Under the pieces are notes generated by a model that was not told the origin of the DNA, ran no database searches, and was given only the letters and a program-made list of their open reading frames with translations. Shown here piece after piece: positions 11,904 to 20,485 of a stretch of 64,000 bases of DNA. The translations under genes and the position numbers were made by a program. Source of the DNA: Flexivirga meconopsidis (GTDB taxonomy: Bacteria > Actinomycetota > Actinomycetes > Actinomycetales > Dermatophilaceae); assembly GCF_026162425.1 (NCBI RefSeq), contig NZ_JAOBQJ010000004.1, positions 434,001 to 498,000 on the forward strand. The letters are read 5' to 3'. Positions within the stretch are counted from its first letter, which is position 1, and every line of letters begins with the position of its first letter.

Positions 11904-11944
11904 GGTACGCACTTCTGGGTACCTACTTCCCGATAGAGAGTACC
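11904..11944. promoter_or_regulatory. Candidate HxlR operator between divergent genes
   Basis: GGTACGCACTTC (11904-11915) is repeated as GGTACCTACTTC (11918-11929) with a 14-base period, and a third half-site, AGTACC, occurs at 11939-11944. The middle GGTAC and last GTACC also form an inverted pair. Location between the regulator and its presumed target is the main support. Confidence 0.45.
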
Positions 11945-11995
11945 TCGGTCAGGCTACTGCCGACACATCGACCTCTCCCCCGAAGGAGCAACAGG

Positions 11996-12913
11996 ATGAA
12001 GGCAGTTCGGTTCAACGAGTATGGCGACAGCTCCGTGCTCGAGATCGTCGACGTGGAGCGCCCCGCCCTCGGCGACCACGATGTCGCCGTCGCAGTCCGC
12101 GCCGCGGGCATCAACCCGGGTGAGGCCAAGATCCGCAGTGGCGCACTGCACGACCAGTTTCCGGCGACGTTCCCATCCGGTGAGGGCAGCGATCTGGCCG
12201 GCGTGGTCCTGGAGGTCGGCGCGGCGGTCACCGAGTGGAACGCCGGTGACGAGGTGTTCGGCTGGACCGACGCGCGAGCCAGCCACGCCGAGGAGGTCGT
12301 GGTGCCCGCCGGCCAACTGGTGCGCAAACCACCGGCGCTTTCCTGGGAGGTGGCCGGGTCGCTGTTCGTGGCCGGGTCGACGGCGTGGGCGGCGAGCCAC
12401 GCGATCGATCCGCAGCCCGGGGAGACGGTGCTGGTCAGCGCCGCAGCCGGAGGCGTCGGGACGCTCACCGTCCAACTGCTCGCCACGACGAAGGTGCACG
12501 TGCTGGCCGTCGCGTCGGACCGGCACCGCGACTGGCTCGCCCGACATGGCGTCGAGCAGATCGCGTACGGACCGGACCTGGCGCAGCGGGTGCGCCGTGC
12601 CGCACCGAACGGCGTGGACGCGGTGATCGATCTCCACGGTCCCGAATACGTCCGGCTGGCAGTTGATCTCGGCGTCAGCCCACACCGGGTCAACAGTGTG
12701 ATCGCCTTCGCCGAGGCCGCACGCATCGGCGCGAAGACCGAAGGCAATGCCGAAGGCGCGTCCACCGAGGTGCTGCGAGAGCTCGCCGGCCGCATCGTCG
12801 ACGGACGACTCGAGGCGCCGATATCCGGCCGTTACCCGCTTGACCAAGTGCGTGCGGCATACGACGAACTGGAGAAAGGCCACACGTTCGGCAAGCTTGT
12901 GCTGCTGCCGTAA
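11996..12913 (+). CDS. NADP-dependent quinone oxidoreductase-like protein (zinc-free MDR family)
   Basis: A 305-residue medium-chain dehydrogenase/reductase with a GroES-like N-terminal domain and a Rossmann domain whose nucleotide motif AAAGGVG is at residues 149-155. Zinc-ligand cysteines are absent, which places it with the quinone oxidoreductase/zeta-crystallin group that reduces quinones or reactive enones with NADPH. ATG at 11996 follows GAAGGAG. It is divergent from the HxlR regulator and likely induced through it. The 3' end faces the DHA2 pump gene with a 3-base gap and no visible terminator. Confidence 0.85.
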   Translation: MKAVRFNEYGDSSVLEIVDVERPALGDHDVAVAVRAAGINPGEAKIRSGALHDQFPATFPSGEGSDLAGVVLEVGAAVTEWNAGDEVFGWTDARASHAEEVVVPAGQLVRKPPALSWEVAGSLFVAGSTAWAASHAIDPQPGETVLVSAAAGGVGTLTVQLLATTKVHVLAVASDRHRDWLARHGVEQIAYGPDLAQRVRRAAPNGVDAVIDLHGPEYVRLAVDLGVSPHRVNSVIAFAEAARIGAKTEGNAEGASTEVLRELAGRIVDGRLEAPISGRYPLDQVRAAYDELEKGHTFGKLVLLP

Positions 12914-12916
12914 ACG

Positions 12917-14353
12917 TCAGGCGGCGCCGAGCTCGGCAGCCACCCGGTCGCGCGTGCGCAGAGCGGGAGCGCTGGTGACCGCGAAGGCAATTGCCACCAG
13001 CGCAACCCCGCACGCCACGACCACCACCCAGGCACCGTGCGACGCCTCGGCGAGACCGGAGGCGAGGTCGCCCTGCAGGCTGCCCAACGCTATCGCCGGG
13101 AGTACGGCAACCCCGAGCGAGGTGCCGACCTGACGGCTGGTCGAGGCGATGCCGGCGGCGACACCGGCCTGAGACCTGGGCATGCCCGAGACCGCGGCGT
13201 TGGTGATCGGCGCGTTGATGAAGCCGATGCCGATGCCGAACAGCACGTAGGCAACCCCGAGAAACCACAGCGAGGTGCCGTCGTTGGTCCGGAGCAGGAG
13301 CAACCCACTCGCGCCGACCCCGGCACCGGCCAGCGCCATCGGCACCCTCGGACCGCGAGAGCCGACGAGCTGACCCGACACCGGCGAAAAGATCGCCATC
13401 GCAACCGCCATCGGCAGTGTCATCAGACCGGCCTGCAGCGGCGACATGCCCCGAACATCCTGCAAATAGAGGGTGTTCAAGAAGAGGAAGCCCGCGAACG
13501 CGCACATCCCGATCACCGCGCTGAGCACCGCACCGCTGAAGGGCACGCTCCGGAAGAACCGCGGGTCGAGCAGCGGCTCCTTGCGTCGCATTTCGTATGA
13601 CGCAAGCACGGCTCCGGCGACGGACGCGACCGCGAAGCAGCCCAGCACCGTCACCGACGTCCACCCCAGCGCCCGGCCCTCGATGATCGCGTAGGTCACG
13701 GTCGCGAGGGCCACGATCACCAGCAGCTGCCCCACCGGGTCGAGTCGACGCACCCGATCGGCCCGCGACTCCGGCACGAAGAGCGTCGTCAGCGCGATCG
13801 CGGCGACCACCACCGGCAGGTTGAGCCAGAAGATCGCCCGCCACCCGACCGCGTCGACGAGTGCACCGCCGATGACCGGACCGAGCGCCATACTGAGGCC
13901 GACGACACCACCCCACATGCCGATGGCCTGTGCACGCTCCCGCGGGTCACGAAAAGTGTTGGTAATGATCGACATTGCCACCGGGTTGAGCATCGACCCG
14001 CCGACTGCCTGCAGCATGCGGGACCCGATCAGCACAGCCGGGTCCTGAGCCAGTGAACACAGCAACGAACCGACGCCGAAGATCAGCAGACCGACCTGGA
14101 ACACCTTCCGCCGTCCGAGCCGGTCCGCGGTGGACCCCGAGAGCATCAGCAGACTGGCGAGCACCAGGGTGTAGGCGTCGATAACCCACTGCAGCTGACT
14201 GGAGGTCGCGCCGAGGTCACGCCCGATCGACGGCAGCGCGAGATTCACCGCCGTCGTGTCGACGCCGACGATGAAGAGGCTGAGACAGCAGATTGCCAGG
14301 ATGCCGAGGCGACGGCGCCGGGTGAGCCCCTCGCCCGCAGAGGGGGCGCTCAC
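12917..14353 (-). CDS. DHA2-family MFS multidrug efflux transporter (EmrB/QacA-like)
   Basis: A 478-residue, 14-helix drug:H+ antiporter. LFIVGVDTTAVNLALPSIGRDL in the first helix is the DHA2 hallmark, GSTADRLGRRK is the motif A loop (near residue 75), and GPVIGGAL is motif C. The start overlaps the stop of the MarR gene upstream by 4 bases (ATGA), so the pump and regulator are one operon controlled by the double palindrome at 14766-14808. Substrates are not predictable. Confidence 0.88.
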   Translation of the reverse strand: MSAPSAGEGLTRRRRLGILAICCLSLFIVGVDTTAVNLALPSIGRDLGATSSQLQWVIDAYTLVLASLLMLSGSTADRLGRRKVFQVGLLIFGVGSLLCSLAQDPAVLIGSRMLQAVGGSMLNPVAMSIITNTFRDPRERAQAIGMWGGVVGLSMALGPVIGGALVDAVGWRAIFWLNLPVVVAAIALTTLFVPESRADRVRRLDPVGQLLVIVALATVTYAIIEGRALGWTSVTVLGCFAVASVAGAVLASYEMRRKEPLLDPRFFRSVPFSGAVLSAVIGMCAFAGFLFLNTLYLQDVRGMSPLQAGLMTLPMAVAMAIFSPVSGQLVGSRGPRVPMALAGAGVGASGLLLLRTNDGTSLWFLGVAYVLFGIGIGFINAPITNAAVSGMPRSQAGVAAGIASTSRQVGTSLGVAVLPAIALGSLQGDLASGLAEASHGAWVVVVACGVALVAIAFAVTSAPALRTRDRVAAELGAA

Positions 14354-14781
14354 TGATCGACCGCCGCGCGCATCTTGTCGATCATCCGAGCCAGCTCGCG
14401 TCGCTCCGCGGCGGACAGCGCCGCGATCGGTGCCGGCACCACCCCGGGGAGGTCACGCAACCGTTCCAACAGCGCGCGGCCGGCATCGGTGATGTGCACC
14501 AGGCGGACCCGGCCGTCGGTTTCGCTCGCCGCACGTTCGGCGTAACCACGCTCGACCAGGTCACCGACGATCACCGAGACCGCCGGCGCGTCGACATGCA
14601 TCATCTGCGCCAGTTCGCGCTGGGTGCGCGAGTGGTCCTCGATCCGCCGCAGCAGCCGGAAACGGCTCCACGGCATACCCATCTCGTCCTGCAACAGCGC
14701 CTGCGCGAGATTCTTGTGGTCCATCACGAGCGCCATCAACCCGAGCCAGACGGCAACCGGCGCGCTTTTAGTTGTACGCAT
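14350..14781 (-). CDS. MarR-family transcriptional regulator of the DHA2 pump operon
   Basis: A 143-residue MarR protein with a recognition helix around DAPAVSVIVGDLVERGY and wing SETDGRVRLVHITDAG. The frame can be read from TTG at 14802, but ATG at 14781 is preferred: a TACAAT -10 box ends 6 bases before it, implying a leaderless mRNA that begins at the start codon. The start codon and -10 both lie inside the double operator, so binding would block its own promoter. The DHA2 pump gene overlaps its 3' end. Confidence 0.83.
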   Translation of the reverse strand: MRTTKSAPVAVWLGLMALVMDHKNLAQALLQDEMGMPWSRFRLLRRIEDHSRTQRELAQMMHVDAPAVSVIVGDLVERGYAERAASETDGRVRLVHITDAGRALLERLRDLPGVVPAPIAALSAAERRELARMIDKMRAAVDQ

Positions 14782-14808
14782 ACAATCATTGTACGCATAC
14801 AACTAAAA
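14766..14808. promoter_or_regulatory. Double palindromic operator covering the MarR/pump promoter and start codon
   Basis: TTGTACGCATACAA occurs twice in direct orientation (14772-14785 and 14789-14802), each itself near-palindromic, flanked symmetrically by TTTTAG and CTAAAA so that the entire 43-base block is almost a perfect palindrome. It is strikingly AT-rich for this genome. The minus-strand -10 (TACAAT) and the ATG of the MarR gene are inside it. MarR autorepression is the straightforward interpretation. Confidence 0.82.
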
Positions 14809-14822
14809 TGGGTATGACGGGG

Positions 14823-15899
14823 CTACCTCCGGTCGCCGGTTTCGGCGTCGAAGACGTGCAACTCCCCCGCCACCGGCGTGATGCGGATCAGGTCACCGGT
14901 GTCCGGTCGCTGACTCTTCGCCAGCCGCACGGTGATCCGCGGGCCGTCCGGATCACCGTCGTGACGCCCGTAGACGAACACCTCCGCACCGAGTGACTCC
15001 ACCAGCTCCACCCGCAGCGGTATGCCGTCCTTGTCCAGCTCCGAGCCGATCGTCCACGACTCCGGCCGGATGCCCAGTGTCACCCGGTCGGCGTCACCGA
15101 CGAGGTCGCGCTCCACCGGCACGCTCGTGCCGAGCAACTCGGCCCTGCCGTCGCGCACCGTGGCGTCGAGCAGGTTGATCGCCGGCGACCCGATGAAGCC
15201 GGCCACGAAGGTGTTCACCGGCCGGTCGTAGAGCGCCTCCGGGGTGTCCACCTGTTGCAGGACGCCCTCCTTGAGGACGGCAACCCGGTGACCCATCGTC
15301 ATCGCTTCGACCTGGTCGTGTGTGACGTAAACGGTTGTGACACCCAATCGCCTTTGCAGTGCTGCGATCTGGGCGCGAGTCGAGACCCGTAGTTTGGCGT
15401 CGAGATTGGACAACGGCTCGTCCATGCAGAACACCTTGGGGTTGCGCACGATGGCGCGCCCCATGGCGACCCGCTGCCGCTGACCGCCGGACAACTGGCC
15501 CGGCTTGCGCCCGAGCAGCGGCTCCAGCTCCAGGATCTTCGCCGCCTCGAGCACCCGCTCGTGCGCCTCCGCCTTGCTCACTCCGGCGTTGCGCAGGGCG
15601 AACGCCATGTTCTCCTCGGCGGTCATGTTGGGGTAGAGCGCGTAGCTCTGGAAGACCATCGCCACATCCCGGTCCCGCGGCCGGACGCCCTTCTGATCAT
15701 GTCCGTCGATCAGCACGCGGCCGCCATCGACCGGCTCCAGGCCGGCGAGCATCCGCAGCGTCGTGGACTTGCCGCAACCGGACGGCCCCACCAGCACCAG
15801 GAATTCGCCGTCCTCGATGTCCAGCGTGACACCCGCCACCGAGGGACGGCTGTTCCCCTTGTGCACCCGGGTCGCCCCGTCGAAATAGACCGATGCCAT
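14823..15899 (-). CDS. ugpC: ABC transporter ATP-binding protein UgpC
   Basis: A 358-residue ATPase that powers import by the UgpAE permease. Walker A GPSGCGKS at residues 38-45, Q-loop MVFQSYALYP at about 81-90, signature LSGGQ at 136-140 and Walker B VFCMDE at 157-161 are followed by a C-terminal TOBE/MalK-like regulatory domain. ATG at 15899 is used; the frame continues upstream only as a shadow of ugpB. It is the last gene of ugpA-ugpE-ugpB-ugpC, the gene order known from Mycobacterium tuberculosis. Family members of this ATPase are often shared among several sugar importers. Confidence 0.85.
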   Translation of the reverse strand: MASVYFDGATRVHKGNSRPSVAGVTLDIEDGEFLVLVGPSGCGKSTTLRMLAGLEPVDGGRVLIDGHDQKGVRPRDRDVAMVFQSYALYPNMTAEENMAFALRNAGVSKAEAHERVLEAAKILELEPLLGRKPGQLSGGQRQRVAMGRAIVRNPKVFCMDEPLSNLDAKLRVSTRAQIAALQRRLGVTTVYVTHDQVEAMTMGHRVAVLKEGVLQQVDTPEALYDRPVNTFVAGFIGSPAINLLDATVRDGRAELLGTSVPVERDLVGDADRVTLGIRPESWTIGSELDKDGIPLRVELVESLGAEVFVYGRHDGDPDGPRITVRLAKSQRPDTGDLIRITPVAGELHVFDAETGDRR

Positions 15900-15907
15900 T
15901 GCTACCT

Positions 15908-17227
15908 CTAGGACTTCAGCTTCGGCTTCACCTGGCTGTTGTATGCCGCGGTGATCGTGCCGCCGAGGTCGCTGAAGGTCGACTTGACGTCCGAACCCGC
16001 GACGATCTTGTCCAGCGCCTGACCGATGTCGGCACCACCTCCCGGGACGAACACCCGGGCGTAATCCTGCGGACGGGTCTTCGGCAGCTGGTCGACGGCG
16101 ACCTTGAAGTTCGGGTTCTGCTTCAGGTAGGCGGCCTCCGAAGGCTCCTGCAGCGCGGACTTGCGCACCGGCATGTAGCCGGTTGCCTGAGTGAAGGTCG
16201 CGGTGTTCTTGGCGTTGGTCAGGAACTCCACGAATTTCGCCGCGTTCTTCTGGCGCTCGGCAGAGATGCCCGAGGGGATGGCGACACCGGCGCCACCGGT
16301 CGGGCAGCACTTGACCCCGTTGGGCGCAGGCACGAAGCCGACACCGAGGTCGAACTTCACATCCTTGAATCCGCCCAGGTTGCCGGTGGATTCGAGCAGC
16401 ACCGCGCCGAGTCCGGCGCTGAAGTCGCTGGCCGAGTCGGCCGAGGTCTTGACGTACTTCTTCTTCGCCCAGTCCTGCAGCACCTGACCGGCCTTGAGCG
16501 TGCCGGCATCGGTGAAGGTCGGGGTCCACTCCTTGGAGTAGCCCCCGCCATACGACCAGGCGATCGCCTGGAAGGTCCAGTCCAGGTAGTTCGCGCCGTC
16601 GTCCAGGATCAGCGCACTCTTGCCGCCACCGATCGCGCTCTGCAGCTTGGGCGCCCACTGGGTGAACTCGTCCCAGGACTCCGGCGAACGGTCGGGCAGG
16701 CCGGCCTTCTTGAAGACGTCCTTGTTGTAGTAGAAGACGACCGTCGAACGGGCGTAGGGAATCGCGTAGTGCTTGTTCTCGTAGAGGTAGTCGGCGTACA
16801 GCCCGTCCACGTAGTCGCTCGTCGACAAGCCGTTTTGCTCGAAAAGCGCTCCGACGTCGGCAAATCGGTTGTTCAGCGCGAAGTTGAACCAGGTGACGTC
16901 CGAGGCGACCACGACGTCCGGCAGGCTGCCGCCGGCCAGTGCCGCGTTGAACTTCTGCGCGACCTCCTCGTAGTCCTTGCCCGCGTCGGTGAGCTTCACC
17001 TTCAGACCGGGGTTGGCCTTTTCGAAGTCGGCGATGATCTTCTGCTCGGCCTCTTTGGACTTACCCGGGTGGTTGCTCCAGAAGTCGATCGTGTTGGACG
17101 AGCCACCGGCCTTGGCACTGCCGGAGCTGCCACCCTCGGATCCGGTGCCGGCGCAGGCGGCCAGACCGGTCGCAAGGGCCGCACCACCGGCAACTCCCAG
17201 GAAGCCGCGGCGAGTGAGGTCGGACAT
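15908..17227 (-). CDS. ugpB: Substrate-binding lipoprotein UgpB (glycerophosphodiester / glycerol-3-phosphate)
   Basis: A 439-residue extracytoplasmic solute-binding protein. The N-terminus has twin arginines (RRGFL, residues 6-10) and a lipobox with Cys25 (LAAC), so it is likely Tat-exported and lipid-anchored. TRPQDYARVFVPGG near the C-terminus is characteristic of UgpB proteins. Together with the A-E-B-C gene order this argues for import of glycerol 3-phosphate or glycerophosphocholine rather than a neutral sugar, although the CUT1 sugar-binding family is close and the ligand is inferred. Confidence 0.8.
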   Translation of the reverse strand: MSDLTRRGFLGVAGGAALATGLAACAGTGSEGGSSGSAKAGGSSNTIDFWSNHPGKSKEAEQKIIADFEKANPGLKVKLTDAGKDYEEVAQKFNAALAGGSLPDVVVASDVTWFNFALNNRFADVGALFEQNGLSTSDYVDGLYADYLYENKHYAIPYARSTVVFYYNKDVFKKAGLPDRSPESWDEFTQWAPKLQSAIGGGKSALILDDGANYLDWTFQAIAWSYGGGYSKEWTPTFTDAGTLKAGQVLQDWAKKKYVKTSADSASDFSAGLGAVLLESTGNLGGFKDVKFDLGVGFVPAPNGVKCCPTGGAGVAIPSGISAERQKNAAKFVEFLTNAKNTATFTQATGYMPVRKSALQEPSEAAYLKQNPNFKVAVDQLPKTRPQDYARVFVPGGGADIGQALDKIVAGSDVKSTFSDLGGTITAAYNSQVKPKLKS

Positions 17228-17254
17228 TCGAGTTCTCCTTAGAATTACCGGTTT

Positions 17255-18154
17255 TCAGCCCTTCACCGCACCGGCGGTGAGGCCCTTGATCATGTGTCGT
17301 TGCAAGGCGAGGAAGACAATCAGCACCGGCAGCATCGCCAGCACGGTCGCCGCCATCACTGGTCCCCAGTTGGTGATGCCGTCGTTGTTCTGCAGCTGGG
17401 TCAGGCCGATCGGCAAGGTGCCGACCCGGCTGTCGTCGGACATGAGGAACGGCCAGAGGTATTCGTTCCACTCGTTGACGACGGTGATGATCGAGAAGGC
17501 GATCAGCGTCGGCCACGACATCGGCAGCACGACGCGCCAGAGCAGCTTGAGCGGTCCGGCGCCGTCCAACCGGGCGGCCTCGATGATCTCGCCAGGGACC
17601 GAGAGGAATTGGTTGCGCATCAGGAAGGTGCCGAAGGCCACGCCGGCGAGCGGGATGATGATGCCCTGATAGGTGTTGCGCCAGCCGAGCTGGCTGACCA
17701 GCGCATAGTTGGAGATCACGGTGATCTGGTTGGGCACCATCAGCGCCGCGATCACCACGAGGAAGACCAGGTTGCGACCGGGAAAACGCAACAGCGACAA
17801 CGCGTATGCCGAAATCACCCCGAGCACGATCTTGGCGATCGACAGCAGCACCGTGATGATCACCGAGTTGCGGAAGAAGGCCCAGAAGTCGATCTCGGTG
17901 GTGGCCGACTTGTAGCCCTCGGTCGTCGGGTTCGCCGGCCACCACTGCGCCGGCTGGGTGTAGATGTCCGGCTTCTCCTTGAACGAGGTGACCACGATCC
18001 AGAAGAGCGGCAGGGCCACCAGCAGGAAGATCGCGACCATGCCGGCATATCCGGCGATCTTCATGCCGACTCCGCCGAAGCTCGCGGCCTCGGCCTGATG
18101 CGCTCCGGCCGGCTTCTCATTCGGGTCGAACCCGGTTATGGCGTTATCAGTCAC
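17255..18154 (-). CDS. ugpE: ABC transporter permease UgpE
   Basis: A 299-residue inner-membrane permease with six predicted helices and the EAA loop (EAARLDGAGPLKLLWRVVLP) that docks onto the ATPase. It begins 8 bases before the end of ugpA, consistent with coupled translation. There is a 27-base gap to ugpB. Belongs to the MalG side of CUT1 importers. Substrate assignment comes from ugpB and gene order. Confidence 0.83.
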   Translation of the reverse strand: MTDNAITGFDPNEKPAGAHQAEAASFGGVGMKIAGYAGMVAIFLLVALPLFWIVVTSFKEKPDIYTQPAQWWPANPTTEGYKSATTEIDFWAFFRNSVIITVLLSIAKIVLGVISAYALSLLRFPGRNLVFLVVIAALMVPNQITVISNYALVSQLGWRNTYQGIIIPLAGVAFGTFLMRNQFLSVPGEIIEAARLDGAGPLKLLWRVVLPMSWPTLIAFSIITVVNEWNEYLWPFLMSDDSRVGTLPIGLTQLQNNDGITNWGPVMAATVLAMLPVLIVFLALQRHMIKGLTAGAVKG

Positions 18155-19106
18155 GGCGCATCCCCCGATCCATCACTCGCACCTGGACGACCGTGATCAC
18201 CAGCAGGATCAGGAACATGATCGTGGCGATCGTCGCGCCATACCCGGCCCGGCTATTGACGAACGTCTCCCGATAGACCTGGTAGACCAGGGTCGTCGTG
18301 CCGTAGCCCTGCGGGCCACCGCGAGTCATCACGTTGATGATGTCGAAGACCTGGACGGAGTTGAGCAGGACGGTGATCGACAGGAAGAACGTCGTCGGGC
18401 GTAGTTGCGGCAGAAGGACTTTGGTGAACCGGCGCCAGGCGGAGGCGCCGTCGATCTCGGCCGCCTCGTCGAGGTCGGCACGCCGTCCCTGCAGGGCCGC
18501 GAGGTAGATCACGAACGTGTAGCCGAGGTTCTTCCAGATGTAGGTCGCGGTCACCATGAACAGCGCCCACCCGGGCCGCTGATAGAAGTCCGGCACGGTG
18601 ATGCCGACCCGGTCGAACAGGTCGCGGATCATCCCGAAGTTGGGGTCGAACACGAACTGGAAGGCGATGCCGACGGCGGCTCCGGAGATGACGAACGGCG
18701 CGAAGATCGCCGAGCGCACCAGGTTTCGTCCGCGCAGCTGCTGGTCGAGCAGGATCGCCAGCGCGAGGCCGAGCGCCATCGAAATGCCCACCGTCGCGAC
18801 GGTGAAAATGAGGGTGTTCTTCAGCACCTCGTGCGCGTTCGGGTCGTGCCACCAGGTCTTGTAGTTGTCGAACCCGATGTAGTGCGCGACCGGCGCCGAG
18901 ATGTTCCAGTCGGTGAACGACAACCGGATGTTGTCGGCCAACGGCCGGTAGGTGAAGATCACCAGCAGAGCGAGGTTGGGCAGCAGCAAGAGCGCCGCCA
19001 GCAGCCACTCGCCGTACGGCCTACCGCTGCGCTTTGGCGGTGCGCCGACCGGCTCCGGAGGGCCGGACCGCGGTGCCACTGACGAGGATTGCGGCGTCGC
19101 GGTCAC
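18147..19106 (-). CDS. ugpA: ABC transporter permease UgpA
   Basis: A 319-residue permease of the MalF side, with a Pro/Ser-rich cytoplasmic N-terminus of about 30 residues, six helices and an EAA loop (EAAEIDGASAWRRFTKVLLP). GTG at 19106 is the first plausible start. It is the first gene of the ugp operon; 68 bases separate it from coaE upstream, containing a GC-rich inverted repeat at 19127-19142 that could be an operator or a terminator for coaE. Confidence 0.83.
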   Translation of the reverse strand: MTATPQSSSVAPRSGPPEPVGAPPKRSGRPYGEWLLAALLLLPNLALLVIFTYRPLADNIRLSFTDWNISAPVAHYIGFDNYKTWWHDPNAHEVLKNTLIFTVATVGISMALGLALAILLDQQLRGRNLVRSAIFAPFVISGAAVGIAFQFVFDPNFGMIRDLFDRVGITVPDFYQRPGWALFMVTATYIWKNLGYTFVIYLAALQGRRADLDEAAEIDGASAWRRFTKVLLPQLRPTTFFLSITVLLNSVQVFDIINVMTRGGPQGYGTTTLVYQVYRETFVNSRAGYGATIATIMFLILLVITVVQVRVMDRGMRRD

Positions 19107-19126
19107 GAGGGGAAAGTTTCACGGTC

Positions 19127-19142
19127 GCGGGTGGGCACCCGC
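19127..19142. repeat. Inverted repeat upstream of the ugp operon
   Basis: GCGGGTG, 2-base loop, CACCCGC: a perfect 7-bp inverted repeat in the short gap between coaE and ugpA. It could stop coaE transcription or serve as an operator for ugp. No U-tract follows on either strand, which weakens the terminator reading. Confidence 0.4.
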
Positions 19143-19174
19143 TGAACGATAGTGGTCCGCCAGCTGACGTGGGG

Positions 19175-19813
19175 TTAACTTCCGGATGCTTCCCCTGCTT
19201 TGGCCACGAGTTCGGCGTTGTATGGCGCAAGCCGCTCACGCCATACGGCATCCACCTGAGCGAGCAACTGCTCACGAGTGCCGTTGTTGTCCAGCACCAC
19301 GTCGGCCACCGCGCGGCGCTGCTCGTCGGTCGCCTGCGCGGCGATGCGAGCACGCGCATCCTCAACAGCCATGCCGCGATCGCGCACCAGCCGATCGAGC
19401 CGCACCTGCTCGGACGCATCGACGATCAGCACCAGGTCGTAGTTGGCGGCGAGGCCGGTCTCGACCAGCAGCGGCATGTCGTGCACGACGATCGCCTCAC
19501 GGGGTGCCGCCGCGCGGGCCTGCGCGGTGAGCTCGGCGATCCGCGGGTGGGTGATCCGCTCCAGGTCACGACGAGCCTCGGGGTCGGCGAAGACGATCGC
19601 ACCCAGAGCGGGTCGGTCGAGCGTCCCGTCCGCCTGCAGCACTTCATCGCCGAATCGCTTTGCGATCTGGGCGAGTCCGGGCGCGCCGGGCTCCACCACC
19701 TCGCGCGCGAGCCGGTCGGCGTCAATGACAACCGCGCCGAGCTCGGTCAGTCTGGACGACACGGTCGATTTGCCGGAGCCGATGCCGCCGGTGAGTCCCA
19801 CGAAGAGCACGCC
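19175..19813 (-). CDS. coaE: Dephospho-CoA kinase CoaE
   Basis: A 212-residue kinase that phosphorylates the 3'-OH of dephospho-CoA, the last step of coenzyme A synthesis. The P-loop GGIGSGKS is at residues 8-15, and the DADRLAREVV and ITHPRI blocks are typical. GTG at 19813 is preferred; a TTG at 19831 would overlap the TetR gene. In many actinobacteria coaE directly follows rpsA; here a TetR gene and a divergent membrane-protein gene separate them. Confidence 0.92.
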   Translation of the reverse strand, partial: GVLFVGLTGGIGSGKSTVSSRLTELGAVVIDADRLAREVVEPGAPGLAQIAKRFGDEVLQADGTLDRPALGAIVFADPEARRDLERITHPRIAELTAQARAAAPREAIVVHDMPLLVETGLAANYDLVLIVDASEQVRLDRLVRDRGMAVEDARARIAAQATDEQRRAVADVVLDNNGTREQLLAQVDAVWRERLAPYNAELVAKAGEASGS

Positions 19814-19820
19814 GGTGACT

Positions 19821-20411
19821 CTAGTCGGCAACCCCGGCGAGATCCTGCAGGTGTGCCGCCAATGCGGCCCGGATCTGCCGCGGTCGCAACCGAGGCTCGA
19901 ACGTGCCGTGCAACGCCAGCCCGTCGGTGAGCGCGTGCAGCCGGGTCGTCTCGGTCGCCACGTCCAGGTCGACGCCGTAGACCTGCTGCACCATCAGCAC
20001 GCACGACTCCATCAGTCCCCGCAGCCGGGTGTGCACGTCCCGCCATACGGCACCGAGACGCTCGTCGGTGCGGGCGGCCATCGTCAATGCCAGCCATACC
20101 TCCGACTCCGCGCGACGGGCCGGGTCCAGCGGCAGCACGGTCTGCAGCAGCCGCTCCAGGCCGAGCAGGTCCGTGGCCTCCGCGCCGAGCCGTTGCACGC
20201 GCTCGGCGACTCGATCGGCGAGCGTCTGCATCGCGAAGGCGACCAGCGCGTCCTGACTGTCGAAGTAATGCCGCACCGCACCTACCGAGCGGCCGGTCTC
20301 GGCGGCGACGGTGCGCACCGAGAGCGCGCCATAGCCGTCGCGACGGATCACCCGCCACACCGCGTCGGCGACCTCGGCACGGCGCTCCTCGTGATCCACG
20401 ACTTTCGGCAT
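19821..20411 (-). CDS. TetR-family transcriptional regulator
   Basis: A 196-residue regulator whose N-terminal helix-turn-helix reads YGALSVRTVAAETGRSVGAVRHYF (about residues 27-50), followed by an all-helical ligand domain with a conserved LTDGLALHG segment. ATG at 20411 is preferred over an earlier in-frame codon inside the T-rich leader. It is divergent from the membrane protein at 20486, and a GTGCTA/TAGCAC palindrome lies between them. coaE starts 7 bases after its stop. Confidence 0.87.
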   Translation of the reverse strand: MPKVVDHEERRAEVADAVWRVIRRDGYGALSVRTVAAETGRSVGAVRHYFDSQDALVAFAMQTLADRVAERVQRLGAEATDLLGLERLLQTVLPLDPARRAESEVWLALTMAARTDERLGAVWRDVHTRLRGLMESCVLMVQQVYGVDLDVATETTRLHALTDGLALHGTFEPRLRPRQIRAALAAHLQDLAGVAD

Positions 20412-20432
20412 GAGACTTTTTTTATCACACAC

Positions 20433-20455
20433 GTGCTACTTTAGGGATATAGCAC
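20433..20455. promoter_or_regulatory. Candidate TetR operator
   Basis: GTGCTA and TAGCAC form a perfect 6-bp inverted repeat with an 11-base AT-rich spacer in the 74-base gap between the TetR gene and the divergent membrane-protein gene. Both promoters must lie here, so a bound TetR could control both genes. Confidence 0.55.
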
Positions 20456-20485
20456 ATCCGTATTGCCAACGAAGGGAACGTGCCG

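Noticed and set aside
14823-16658. 611-codon ATPase with an N-terminal extension
   Set aside because: The extension reads through ugpB in another frame; the ABC domain begins at ATG 15899.
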